From Obelidium mucronatum (Eukaryota; Chytridiomycota; Chytridiomycetes; Chytridiales; Chytriomycetaceae), in assembly GCA_025765595.1 (NCBI GenBank), contig JAIVFH010000150.1, positions 1-64,000 on the forward strand: 64,000 nt of DNA. Reading direction: 5' to 3'. A program made the translations under genes and the position numbers. Below are positions 33,651 to 42,760 of the stretch, one piece after another (position 1 is the first letter of the stretch; every line of letters starts with the position of its first letter). Below the pieces are notes generated by a model, which saw only the letters and a program-made list of their open reading frames with translations, searched no databases and was not told the origin of the DNA.

Positions 33651-35772
33651 TGTGGGGGTTTGGGATGGGGGCTATAGATTTGGAGGGTTTGTGGTACCCT
33701 AGGATAGTGTCGGTCTGGCCCGCGCGTGCCAAGCGCGTCACGTGGGTTGCGGCTTGGTGGAGCTGCGGCCACCAGCTCTCCATGATCTCGGGCACCACGA
33801 TCACGGCGGTCGCCTTCGATTCGATGGCGTACTGGGTGGTTGCGGCGATCATGGAGAAAGGCGGGAAGAAGTAGGCGGTGTCGTCCGCCGTGAGGGTTAC
33901 CGATAGGATGTTGGTGCCGGCGGCGCCGGGCGTCTCGTAGCGGCTGTAGAAGCGCGGGAGCTTCGTGTTCATGGACGACGCCATGGCGTCGATGTTGCAG
34001 GGGTGGCCGATGGCGGCTTGGGTGAAGGCCTGGACCTTGACGAATGCCGCCGAGGTGAGGCGGTAGTCGTTGCGCGCGTCTTCGCGGGTGATGCCGTCGG
34101 CCACGTCGTTCTCCTCGGACCGGAGGTGGTGGACGACGAGGTGGCAGTTGATGTGGCGGCAAAGCCGCCAGATCAAGGTGAGGTAGCCGTTGATCAGCGG
34201 GGAGGTGGACGAGCCTTTGTTGAGGCAGTGGACGGCGACCATGCTGTCGAGCCACACGTCGACCCATCTGTTGCGGAGTTGGTCGGAGAACTGGCAGAGG
34301 GCGGCGAAGAGCGCGAACACCTCGCGCGCGTTGATGGACACGCCGGCGCTGGGGAGGAGGTGGTCTGGGACCTCTTCTCCCGCGTGGCGGGTTCCGCCTT
34401 CGGTGACGAGGACGCCGCCGTGGCGGTTGTCGTTGGCGTCGGTGTTGAGCTTGGGTCGGGCGTCAATGGCGACGTGCGTGGGGGATAGCCATTCGGCACC
34501 CCTCCAGTGCTCGGGATGGTTTGTGTCGACGCAAAGCCACTCGTGGAGCTCCTCGCGTAGCGCGGGGGAGATAGCGACTGCGTGACCGCGGGCTTGTGCG
34601 GCAAGCCCTTCGTACTGGAGTCGGGTAAATGCCATGCCGCCCTGGAGGGCGAACGATAGGTGGACGCACTTGCCGACGAAGGATTCGAGGGCCGCGTATG
34701 GGGCGGCGTCTTCGTCGATGAAGGACCGGAGAAGCGCTAGGAAGCGCTCTCGCTTGTCGTCTGGGAGTTCGAGGCGCCTCTCGAGCAGCATGAGGATGAA
34801 ACCGAGGTATCGCGGTGTGGTGGAGGGGTTGACTTGGGACTTGCGTCCGAAGAACAAGCCTAGCTCCGTGCCCAGGATGAGCAGCACGTATACCGAGTTG
34901 CTGACGCGGGCGGGTGCGGTCAGCGCGCCTCGGAGCTCTCCGAGACCAAAGTCGTCGAAGAAGACCATGAGCGGCAGCTGGTGGGCGCGGAGGTAGCGCG
35001 CGATCGCGTCGGTGAGGATGAAGCACACGAAGGATGCGCTGTTCCATCCGAACACGAGCACCGTGGACACGAAGAAGGTCCAGCGGCCTTTGTGTCGCCA
35101 GCGGAAGCCGAAGTATTTCCGCGAGTTTGGGGCTAGGCGGAAGTTGTAGTAGCACGCTTTGACGTCGATGACGGCCATGTGGGTGCCGATCCATCGGCTG
35201 AGCTGCCGGAGTGATTCCGGGTGGTGTGGGGGTGCGGCGGTGTATTCGTTGAGTCGCCGGAGGTCGGCGATGCGGCGAGGCTTGGTGGGCTCGACTCCGA
35301 TCGGGTAGACCACGTGGGGTGGGGCTGTGCTGTCGCACGGGCCCAGCGGGATGCATGCGCCCGATCGGAGGTCGTTCTCCAGCTCCTTGTTTAGGAAGGT
35401 GGTGAGGTGCGGCGGTGTGCCGCCGTGGTTGTCTTGGTAGAGCGGTGGTGGTCGGGCGTCCGACTTCCAGAAGTCGTCGATGTCGACGCCGTGTTCAACG
35501 ATGCGGAGGATGAGCTTCTCGTGTGGGGAGAAGGCTGCTACCTTGCGCCAGGCGTGGAGCCGGGTGGCGTTGACGTTGCCCGCGCGGAATGCGTCCGGGC
35601 TTGGGAGGAATAGGGTCGCCGGGTCGCCATTGGTGCGGCCGGCGAGCACTTCCTCGACTGGTGGGTTCGGCTGGACTGGTGTGGCGGATACGGTGTTGTC
35701 ACCGAAGATCCGCTGGTAGACGATGCGGTCGTCGTGCTGTGGTGATGGTGTTAGCGTCATGTGATGAGTCAT
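33625..35772 (-). CDS. Reverse transcriptase-RNase H of the DIRS-like element
   Basis: The 715-aa frame has RT blocks 'RRIADLRRLNEYT', 'MAVIDVKACYYNFRL', 'FGFRWRHKGRWTFF' and the catalytic 'LPLMVFFDDFGLG' (FFDD variant of YxDD). RNase H follows, with acidic residues in 'NTDANDNRHGG', 'NAREVFALFAAL', 'WLDSMVAVHCLN' and 'ENDVADGITRE'. The C-terminus has 'IDAMASSMNTKLPRFYSRY' and 'YFFPPFSMIAATTQYA', a block commonly found after RNase H in DIRS-group elements. The frame has no stops or shifts, supporting recent activity. Confidence 0.9.
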   Translation of the reverse strand: MTHHMTLTPSPQHDDRIVYQRIFGDNTVSATPVQPNPPVEEVLAGRTNGDPATLFLPSPDAFRAGNVNATRLHAWRKVAAFSPHEKLILRIVEHGVDIDDFWKSDARPPPLYQDNHGGTPPHLTTFLNKELENDLRSGACIPLGPCDSTAPPHVVYPIGVEPTKPRRIADLRRLNEYTAAPPHHPESLRQLSRWIGTHMAVIDVKACYYNFRLAPNSRKYFGFRWRHKGRWTFFVSTVLVFGWNSASFVCFILTDAIARYLRAHQLPLMVFFDDFGLGELRGALTAPARVSNSVYVLLILGTELGLFFGRKSQVNPSTTPRYLGFILMLLERRLELPDDKRERFLALLRSFIDEDAAPYAALESFVGKCVHLSFALQGGMAFTRLQYEGLAAQARGHAVAISPALREELHEWLCVDTNHPEHWRGAEWLSPTHVAIDARPKLNTDANDNRHGGVLVTEGGTRHAGEEVPDHLLPSAGVSINAREVFALFAALCQFSDQLRNRWVDVWLDSMVAVHCLNKGSSTSPLINGYLTLIWRLCRHINCHLVVHHLRSEENDVADGITREDARNDYRLTSAAFVKVQAFTQAAIGHPCNIDAMASSMNTKLPRFYSRYETPGAAGTNILSVTLTADDTAYFFPPFSMIAATTQYAIESKATAVIVVPEIMESWWPQLHQAATHVTRLARAGQTDTILGYHKPSKSIAPIPNPHNLWCFIIQ

Positions 35773-35825
35773 GTGGAGGGGTGTTTATTGGGGTGGGAGA
35801 CGACGGCGCTGACTGGGCCGGTGGA

Positions 35826-37282
35826 TCAACGACGATCGTCGCGGTTGCCGCTGCTGCTGGAGCCGGCGGGTGGGGTGCGGTTGTTTCTGCAGCGGGAGCG
35901 GGTGCAGTTGGCGGAATCGCAGTAGCTGCGGCAGTCCGATGGGGCGTGGGGCGGGATGCCGTTCCGCTTGCAGTGGGAGCAGCCGCTGCCGCCGCGGGAG
36001 GAGCTGCCTCCAGCGGCGTTGTTGGCACCGCGCTTGGAGCGGGTGGCGTCGGCGACCTTTGACTGCTGGATCGCGTGCTTGTCGATCCTCGAGAGCCACG
36101 CCTCGTCGAGACCGTTGTGGGCGGGCGTCTCCTTGAGGTGTTTCATGAGGAAACGCTGGACCGCGTGCGGGGTGCAGCCCTTCTGCGCGGCTGTGTCGGC
36201 GATGAGGGCCGCCTTGCTGTAGTTGTTGAAGGCCGCCATGTCGCCCGCGTGGGATGCTGCTCCCGTGACGGCGGCGATGGCGGTGCGGATGTCTGGGTTA
36301 CTGGTGTAACCCAGGGTTGTGATCGTCGCACGGAACGACTCGTCCAGCATCTCGAAGCGCCCCTATTGACAACTGGTCAGTACGGGGTGAGAGACGTGGT
36401 AGGCTGCTGTGGATGGGGTCGCGGTGTTGGAGACCCCTAAGTGGGGGCCATGATTCCTCACGCATGCCGCCGGGTGCCTACCCCGACGGTGCCTCTTACG
36501 GCGAGAGGGCTTAAGAGCGCGGAGCTCACCGGAGCGCAAGGCTCGACCTGTGGCATAAAGCTCGCCAGGAGAGTGGGGCCCGCACGAGTGTGGTGCTCGT
36601 TGGGGGACTTTCACCCCCGTTGCGTTGGCATCGCCACGACGTGCACGGCTTCGCCGAAAAGTGCGCGGCTTCGCCGCGTGAGAGCCTGGGGCGGTTGCCG
36701 TTCCGCTGACGCCAGGACACGAGGGGAAGAAATGCAAGGGGGTTGAACGAAAGGTGAACTAACCTGGAGTCTGGTGGCGGAGCGCATGTCGACGGTGGCA
36801 TCCGAGGCGGCGTCGTCGGCGTCGTCGGCGTCGTCGGAGTCGGCGTCGTCGGCGGGTGGTGGTGGTGGGTGTCGCTGTTGTTGCTGCTGCTGCTGTAGTT
36901 GCTGCTCGCGCTGCCGCTGGGCAGCACGGATGGCATCCGCGGCGGCGCGGAAGCCTTGTAGGCGACGGGGCGGGGCTGGAGGTGGGGGGACAACGGCGTT
37001 GGCGGCGTTGCTGTCGCGGAGGGCGACGTACTCGTCCCAGTCCGGGTCTTCGGGGGCTGGCGGGTTGACGAACGGGACCGAGAGGCGGAAGCGTCCGTCC
37101 CAGGCCAGCGCCGGATTGGCGTTGGCGGGGTGGTCCACCAGAGCCTGGAAGACCTCGTCGGCTGGCGTGTCGTCTGGGAGGTCCATGGCACCTGCTACGA
37201 TACCTACCATGTCGGCGTCGAGGGAGGCGAAAGGGAACGTTAACACGTTGGTGTTTGCAGGGGCGGGTTGGGCGGCGGCCAT
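35826..37282 (-). CDS. Gag-like protein of the DIRS-like element (two exons)
   Basis: The first part (37282-36764) begins at an ATG 32 bp inside repeat A1 and is Ala/Pro/Gln-rich with an Asp-rich end. After 'SATRLQ' comes a good donor (GTTAGT). After a stretch of about 400 bp an acceptor at 36365 leads to 'GRFEMLDESFRATITTL' in the same phase, ending in a Cys-rich tail ('CSHCKRNG', 'CRSYCDSANCTRSRC') that may bind nucleic acid. If the intron is real, the spliced product is about 353 aa. Otherwise there are two separate Gag-region ORFs. The intervening 36365-36763 has no other recognisable content. Confidence 0.7.
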
Positions 37283-37313
37283 CGGAGCGTGAGCGGTAGC
37301 GAGTGAGCGGAGG

Positions 37314-37428
37314 GGTTTGGAAAAGGGAAAAGTGTCCTAAATTGGACACCATACGGCTTGACAAGGCTTGCCTGGTGGGATCTCTCAATATATCGATCCC
37401 ACACAGCTAACCCTTGAACGCGTATTAT
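37314..37428. repeat. 115-bp terminal repeat, outer copy (A1)
   Basis: This is the 5' end of the element in coding direction, just upstream of the Gag start at 37282. It is identical by eye to 32063-32177. Confidence 0.9.
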
Positions 37429-37677
37429 GAACTCGAATATGACTGTCCGGTAAGTCAACGGCAAAGCCGCCCAGTCAATTTCCTCTCCCAAAAAGTCCCG
37501 GCAATCAATGTTCTTCTTCTTCAGCGCAATGTGAGTGTGAGCCGCAGTTAAATCGTGGAGGATCAAAGTGGAAAAAGCAGACTTTGTTGCCAGGGCAAGG
37601 TTCTGCAGGTCACTTCTAAGTGGAAGCTGTTGGATGATGACTGTAGCAACTTCTGGAAGAACTGATTTGAGTGACAT
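37429..37677 (-). pseudogene. Ankyrin-repeat gene, 5' part (disrupted)
   Basis: The 83 codons start with 'MSLKSVLPEVATVII' and 'LALATKSAFSTLIL', closely matching the N-terminus of the intact paralogue at 41218 ('MSLKTVLPEIAALI', 'LALATKSAFTYLIL'). The frame reaches the retrotransposon border exactly at a codon boundary. The next native codon, ATA, is shared with the element's terminal TAT. The remainder of the gene is at 30700-31761. Confidence 0.85.
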
Positions 37678-37807
37678 TATTACTGTTTCTTTAGATATTT
37701 GTCTGTTAATTTGTTATCTGTTGGAGTCCACCCAAGTCCGCCACTGTGAAACAGTTACACCTCCACTCACACAGCAACAGTCGAACCAAAATCAAAGAAA
37801 ATCAGCA

Positions 37808-38767
37808 ATGAACCGCTGGATTACCGAAGAAGCAAGATGGACAGTTGTCGATATCCCGTTCGAATCCAGTCAAGGCTTTCGCTATTACCCGCTAACCCGA
37901 TCGCTTGTCTTTGTGCATGGCATTGGATCTGACTTCTTGAGGCTTCCAACGAAAGACAGTTTTGCAGTCATCAAAGCAACATTCAATGATGGCGATGAAG
38001 GCCAAACCCTCAACTTGTCACTGCCACTCAGGGACACAGACCGTATCCAACTGATTCATTTCGACAAGGACTCCAGAACTCTGCAGATTCTTTTGGATGA
38101 TTTTGACTCGGAAGGAAGAGCCAAAGTGAAAAAATTAGTTCCTGAGGCGGACTCTTATGCTGGAATTCACTTTGAGTTTATCCCAGAAGAACCAGTCCGC
38201 CGTATTGCGTACAAAGTCTCAAGAAATCCTACTTTTATAAAGGACTTGTATTTCGTGTGGGATAATTGTGATGCGAAATGTGCGGCCGAAAAGCTGTTGA
38301 TGGCTGAATTCGAAACACTACCACCAGCACCCGTACCGCTGGCGAAACCAAGCGACGGAAGTTACAGAAGATATGCCAAGAATGCGCAAGGCTTTATTGC
38401 GGAGCAGATTATTCCTCGAAATTGGACTGACGGGACTTACAGATTCTATGCACCAGATGATCCAAAGACGGTCATTTCCGAGATTCTAGTGAATCACCAC
38501 AGCAACCACAGCATTCAAGCTTTCGATGGGAATTATGTGCTGTTACCCAATGGGCGGAATGAGGATTTCATGATGGACGTGATGCATTTGCACAATTGGC
38601 GAACGAGGGAGTATTTGAAAACGATTCCACTCCCAGAGACTCATACATTTCTTTACAATGGCTGGGGAGAATTAATGCCCGGTGCTCCATATATATTTGT
38701 GGGATTAACAAATGATGTGATTTGCTTTTACGGTGTTGGTCATCTGCAAGAAGAAAGCATCGAATAA
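37808..38767 (+). CDS. Uncharacterised protein, member 1 of a local tandem family
   Basis: I do not recognise this 319-aa protein. It has no signal peptide or membrane segment and reads as a soluble, probably beta-rich protein. It shares a block with the next gene: 'LLDDFDSEG' followed some 20 residues later by 'GIHFEFIPEEPVRRIAYKVSR' and 'PTFIKDLYFVWD'. A further similarity is the early 'PLTRSLVFVHGIGSDF'. The C-terminal part has its own aromatic-rich pattern ('RNWTDGTYRFYAPDD'). The two genes lie 130 bp apart in the same direction. The start at 37808 follows a stop-rich leader; the frame is open upstream to 37568 without similarity. Confidence 0.6.
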   Translation: MNRWITEEARWTVVDIPFESSQGFRYYPLTRSLVFVHGIGSDFLRLPTKDSFAVIKATFNDGDEGQTLNLSLPLRDTDRIQLIHFDKDSRTLQILLDDFDSEGRAKVKKLVPEADSYAGIHFEFIPEEPVRRIAYKVSRNPTFIKDLYFVWDNCDAKCAAEKLLMAEFETLPPAPVPLAKPSDGSYRRYAKNAQGFIAEQIIPRNWTDGTYRFYAPDDPKTVISEILVNHHSNHSIQAFDGNYVLLPNGRNEDFMMDVMHLHNWRTREYLKTIPLPETHTFLYNGWGELMPGAPYIFVGLTNDVICFYGVGHLQEESIE

Positions 38768-38896
38768 ACAGGGACTGATGATTTTTGATAATCATTGCTT
38801 TATTTGGGGTTTCGTGGTCTCACAAGTCTGACCGAGTGCGAATGCTGAATGGTTTTTAAATCTCAAGCTTGACCACTTGACGGAAAAACGACAGAA

Positions 38897-39706
38897 ATGC
38901 CGTGGACTTCAGTCACAATACCACTCTGCCAGCAGAAGGAAGAGCATGTGCCAGTGCATCCAGTATCGCGATCTCTGGTCCTTATCCGCGCAAGCTCCCA
39001 ATTCGATAGGAAATTCACGAGCTGCCTGCCCTCAAAAAGCGACTTTTGGCTTGTTTGCGCAAACACCTCTTCTGGGCATAATTCCCTCAACTTGCCGCTT
39101 TCTGGCTTGTGTGACACCGACGGCCTCCAAGTGGTTCTCTTTGACGAGGAAACGCTGTTGCTGAAAGTGCTTCTGGACGACTTTGATGCCAATGGCGCTT
39201 GTGAGTTCCAAGAATACAAACTGGTTATTCCAGACGAGAATTCGGTCACTGGTGCCCACTTTCAGCAACTCCCTTCGCCCGAACCGCAACGAATAGTGTA
39301 CAAGGCGACATTGCATCCCGATTTTATACAGACGTTGAGTGGATATTGGTACCTTCCGACGGATCAGGAAAAACAAGACTATGATCAAACAGTTATTCTG
39401 ATGGGCGGTGCGTTGCCGGCTCTTTTCTCTGGGCAAAAGAGTCATCCATACAAACTGGAGCTTAATCATTCATGGGAAAACCCTGAAAGAAGCTCGTACA
39501 TTGTCCATCACTCAGATGATCCCGATCAGGTTGTTTTTGAGCTTGCTTTGGTTGCTCTGGACGGTGTGGACCGGCGAGATGGATTACCCATAGCACACGA
39601 CTATGGAGCCAGAAGACTGCTCCCGGAATCCAACATAATTTGTATTTTTATTGGAACTGATTATAACGCGCGGTCCGAAAGCATTATATGTTTTGGGCAA
39701 CAATAA
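38897..39706 (+). CDS. Uncharacterised protein, member 2 of a local tandem family
   Basis: This 269-aa protein is related to its upstream neighbour. Shared parts are 'PVSRSLVLIRASSQFDRKF', 'LLDDFDANG', 'GAHFQQLPSPEPQRIVYKA' and 'HPDFIQTL'. It then differs: its C-terminal half has 'SYIVHHSDDPDQVVFELALVA' and 'ARRLLPESNIICIFIGTDYN', which correspond loosely to 'YRFYAPDDPKTVISEILV' and 'LMPGAPYIFVGLTND' in member 1. No catalytic motif is evident. A possible third member, reduced to a fragment, is at 142-330. Confidence 0.6.
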   Translation: MPWTSVTIPLCQQKEEHVPVHPVSRSLVLIRASSQFDRKFTSCLPSKSDFWLVCANTSSGHNSLNLPLSGLCDTDGLQVVLFDEETLLLKVLLDDFDANGACEFQEYKLVIPDENSVTGAHFQQLPSPEPQRIVYKATLHPDFIQTLSGYWYLPTDQEKQDYDQTVILMGGALPALFSGQKSHPYKLELNHSWENPERSSYIVHHSDDPDQVVFELALVALDGVDRRDGLPIAHDYGARRLLPESNIICIFIGTDYNARSESIICFGQQ

Positions 39707-39757
39707 AGACTGGAATACCAATAACGCCTTCAAGCCTCTTCAAAGCAAAGCTCTATT

Positions 39758-41218
39758 CTATTTCAATGTACACTTCATCTCATGAGTTTTCAGCCCTCCA
39801 ACTGTTCCAAACCGTTTTCCACATATGCTACAAAGATCAAGAGACTTTTGGTACTCCTTCAAAATCCGAATGACACGTGTATATCCGCGCTTAGTAGCCC
39901 ACTGCATTGCATAGCAATCGGGTGTCACCTTGTAATAGTTTTGCCAAAGCCGACGGTCCTTTAACAGAACTTGAAGGGTTTCAGAATGACCATGTGCGGC
40001 AGCAGCTTTCACGGCAAAAAAGTCCATAGCACATGGATTGACTCCAGGGACCTCTAGTAAGATGCCGACGGTTTCTGTGTGGCCGCCGCGACATGCCATT
40101 CGTATTGCATAATTATCGTCTGCCGAGGCGTCAACTGTGGGGCATTTCAATAACAACCGAATAATTCCCAAGAAACCACCAGCAGACGCGTGTCGTATCG
40201 CAATGTTGTCTCGAATAGAAGGATCAGCAACTAATTTCTTTTTCAAGAGTATATCCACAAACTCTTCATGACCATGCCAACAGGACCACAAGAGAAGAGA
40301 CTCTTGGGGATCATCAAAGTTTTCATTCGGATAATCCAAGAGAAAACGCCGTCTGATGGAAGGGTCCGATGGATGGAATCCCAACTTGGTTTTCGCCAAC
40401 AAAAAGCGAATGACTTCCAAATTGCCTTGTGACATGGCGTGAAACAAGACTCCATCATAGACGATGGACACTAGATTCATTCGATTCCCCAACAGATTGG
40501 CTATTTCTAGAAATCCCCCATACAACGCTCCCTCTATAGCCCTTCTCGTTCCATCTGTTATCGGAAGCGGTGTATTCGGTAAAAGTAGCCGCACAATCTC
40601 CAATTGTCCATGCTCGGCTGCAACTGCCAGTGCAAGATTTTGTTGAGCCAATGGATCAACTCGCGGATCTTCAAGGAGAAGCTGTACAGTTTCCACATTT
40701 CCAGTTCTGCATGCCAAAACAAATGAATTTGATTCCCCTGCAGCAGGATCAATAGATGGGTGTCGCAGCAATTGTCGGATTGTTTCTGTATTCCACTTTG
40801 ATACACAAGCCCACTGAAGAAGAGCGCTGTTATTGACTGCTGCATCAAACATTGGATTACTCAAAAGATCTTGAACAAAGAAAGCCCCTGTTGCCGGACT
40901 GCTTGGCCAATTTTTGATGTTGTAGATGACGTTGGTAAAATCGGCGTACTTTGCAACTTGGAGGATGAGCTGAAGAAAATGCCTCCGATAGATATAGGAG
41001 ACAGAACGCCAGCAATAGAAGTTGTAGCAATAGTCTATAGGCGATAGCTGAGAAGTTTTCAACTTGTGGTTGATGTGTCGCACTGCAAACGAGGCATTGT
41101 CCAAGATCAAGTATGTGAAGGCAGACTTGGTTGCCAGCGCAAGGCTTTTCAAATCGGATGTTTCCAACTGAAGTGTAATCAGTGCTGCAATCTCAGGTAG
41201 AACGGTTTTCAGTGACAT
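39758..41218 (-). CDS. Ankyrin-repeat protein with C-terminal C2H2 zinc finger
   Basis: This single-exon 486-aa protein opens with a leucine-rich leader ('LPEIAALITLQL', 'LALATKSAF'), perhaps an F-box-like segment. About ten ankyrin units follow ('NSFVLACRTGNVETVQLLLED', 'DNIAIRHASAGGFLGIIRLLL'). It ends in one classical C2H2 finger, 'CSICGKRFGTVGGLKTHEMKC'. Ankyrin repeats bind proteins and the finger may bind nucleic acid or protein. It is the intact paralogue of the gene broken by the retrotransposon 2 kb away. Confidence 0.85.
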   Translation of the reverse strand: MSLKTVLPEIAALITLQLETSDLKSLALATKSAFTYLILDNASFAVRHINHKLKTSQLSPIDYCYNFYCWRSVSYIYRRHFLQLILQVAKYADFTNVIYNIKNWPSSPATGAFFVQDLLSNPMFDAAVNNSALLQWACVSKWNTETIRQLLRHPSIDPAAGESNSFVLACRTGNVETVQLLLEDPRVDPLAQQNLALAVAAEHGQLEIVRLLLPNTPLPITDGTRRAIEGALYGGFLEIANLLGNRMNLVSIVYDGVLFHAMSQGNLEVIRFLLAKTKLGFHPSDPSIRRRFLLDYPNENFDDPQESLLLWSCWHGHEEFVDILLKKKLVADPSIRDNIAIRHASAGGFLGIIRLLLKCPTVDASADDNYAIRMACRGGHTETVGILLEVPGVNPCAMDFFAVKAAAAHGHSETLQVLLKDRRLWQNYYKVTPDCYAMQWATKRGYTRVIRILKEYQKSLDLCSICGKRFGTVGGLKTHEMKCTLK

Positions 41219-41288
41219 TTAACTTCACCACAACATAAAAGGAGAGTGATGGATTTTTATCATCTTGAAACACACACCGCAGACATCC

Positions 41289-42705
41289 TCAGCTCTGAGA
41301 AGGCCTTTGATCAGGATAAGATCCCAAAACATGAACCTCCAAACAAAAAGCCTTCATCTCCTCCAAAGCAACCCGAACATTCTTGTCCTCCCAATGGCCC
41401 GAAAATTCAATAAAGAAAAAGTAATTCCACGGAGACGCGCCGCTCGGCCGTGAATCGATCTTAGTTAAGTTGATTTTACGCACTTTCAAGACATTGAGTG
41501 CATCGACGAGAGATCCTGGTTGACGATGGTCTACTGTGAAGTACAGAATGGTTTTGTCGGATCCGGTTGGAGGTTCACACTTGTCTCCCAAGATGAAGAA
41601 ACGGGTCGTGTTGTCTGTTGTCAGTTTTTTTTTGGTTTGTTGAGAGTTACACTTTCCAGACGATGATGCTATTAAACATACTCTTCTTGTCTTCAATGTT
41701 TCTTTCGAGCACATTCAGTCCATACATTTCGGCACACTGTTCACCACAAATGGCAGCACTTCCTGGTTCTTTGCTGGCGAGAACGGCAGCAGCACTGTTG
41801 CTGGAAACAGCGATTCGTTCAACTCCCTTCATGTTGGATTCATACCATTGTGAAGTTTGGCCGATGGACTGGAAATAATGATTCAATCGGGATTAATTCC
41901 TCAACACTCAAACAACGCAAAACACACCTGTGCATGGCTATATACTTTCTTAATTGCAGATTTGTCGGTTGCGGTACTCAAAAGACAATGATGGATTGGC
42001 AAGTAATGCTCAGCACGAATCTGAACCTTATTTTCTTCAGTCGCGTCCTGAGTGGCCTTCACAAGAGCATCCAGAGTAGCATCCACATTTCCCCTTTAAA
42101 ATTCATGAATCGAAACGTGTCGTTTAGTTCTGGGTTGAATCTCATAGCAGGGAATTTACATTGTGGAATTCTCGATGGGAACCACACCATAAGTCACAGT
42201 CTTTGCCAATACAGCTTTGATAACATCGCCAATCGTTGGCATGTCACTGTAGGCAACAGAATCTCCAAAGCGATTGCTTGCCACTTGGGCAGTGTAAGAG
42301 CCACGGGGACCCAGGAAGGCAACGGTGATTTGGCGCTGGAGCGAGATGGAAGCACTCATGATTTCTCTGAAGCACAGCAAAGAGCATCAGAAGGGGCTGG
42401 TTTGAGTTGTTGAGTCGACGTCACAAACACCTGTATATCGCCTCGATTGCATTGTCCTTCAGCGGCCCGTGGTTAAGCTTCTTGACCCGTTCGTATACTT
42501 TGAGCTCCCTTGCGGGTTGGTGGATGTGGTCCTGCTGGATCTTTCGCTTCGTTGATCTTTCTTCAGGCGTTCCGCCAGTAGGTTCACTCGAAGCTGAGCC
42601 CTTTGCCAGGCCAATGTTGATTGACACCTGCGCTCTTTCGTTGAGAAGCTCAACAAGCTGCGAATCCAAAGAGTCGATTTTCGTACGGAGAACGTTGAGG
42701 TCCAT
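41289..42705 (-). CDS. pheA: Bifunctional chorismate mutase-prephenate dehydratase (P-protein)
   Basis: Five exons (42705-42431, 42366-42160, 42093-41928, 41868-41682, 41614-41289) give about 386 aa. The first exon is an AroQ-type chorismate mutase: 'LRTKIDSLDSQLVELLNERAQ' and 'VYERVKKLNHGPLKDNAIEAIY'. It is spliced in frame into 'REIMSASISLQ', the linker typical of bacterial P-proteins. The dehydratase follows ('VAFLGPRGSYTAQVA', 'VVPIENSTMGNVDATL', 'AEHYLPIHHCLLS'), then an ACT domain ('PGSLVDALNVL', 'SRPSG', 'YFFFIEFSGHWED'). It thus turns chorismate into phenylpyruvate in one polypeptide. Fungi such as yeast use separate enzymes. The three dehydratase introns match the monofunctional gene at 24614-25690 in place and phase. 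Confidence 0.9.
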
Positions 42706-42760
42706 TATTATTGGTTAAAATAAAAATAAAAAAAGATATTTAACATTAATAATTCAGTTA

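Larger units (their letters stand above)
31762..37428 (-). mobile_element. DIRS-order (tyrosine recombinase) retrotransposon with split direct repeats
   Basis: The element is GC-rich against its AT-richer surroundings and is coded on the minus strand: Gag (37282-35826), RT-RNase H (35772-33625) and tyrosine recombinase (overlapping, to 32279). Two repeat pairs define its ends: a 46-bp unit at 31762-31807 and 32175-32220, and a 115-bp unit at 32063-32177 and 37314-37428. Read in coding direction the order is A1, genes, B1-A2, spacer, B2, the split-direct-repeat layout of Ngaro/PAT/Kangaroo-type elements. TAT occurs at 31762, 32175 and 37426. The element lies in an ankyrin gene, and the terminal repeats look identical, so insertion seems recent. 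There is no target duplication beyond TAT, as expected for recombinase-mediated insertion. Confidence 0.88.

Noticed and set aside
34463..35356. Long minus-strand ORFs in other frames inside the RT gene, and plus-strand ORFs across 33.0-36.4 kb
   Set aside because: They are shadows of GC-rich coding sequence, with Arg/Pro- or Ala/Gly-rich translations and no motifs.
31762..37428. LTR retrotransposon interpretation
   Set aside because: There is no integrase or protease. A tyrosine recombinase and split direct repeats identify a DIRS-order element instead.
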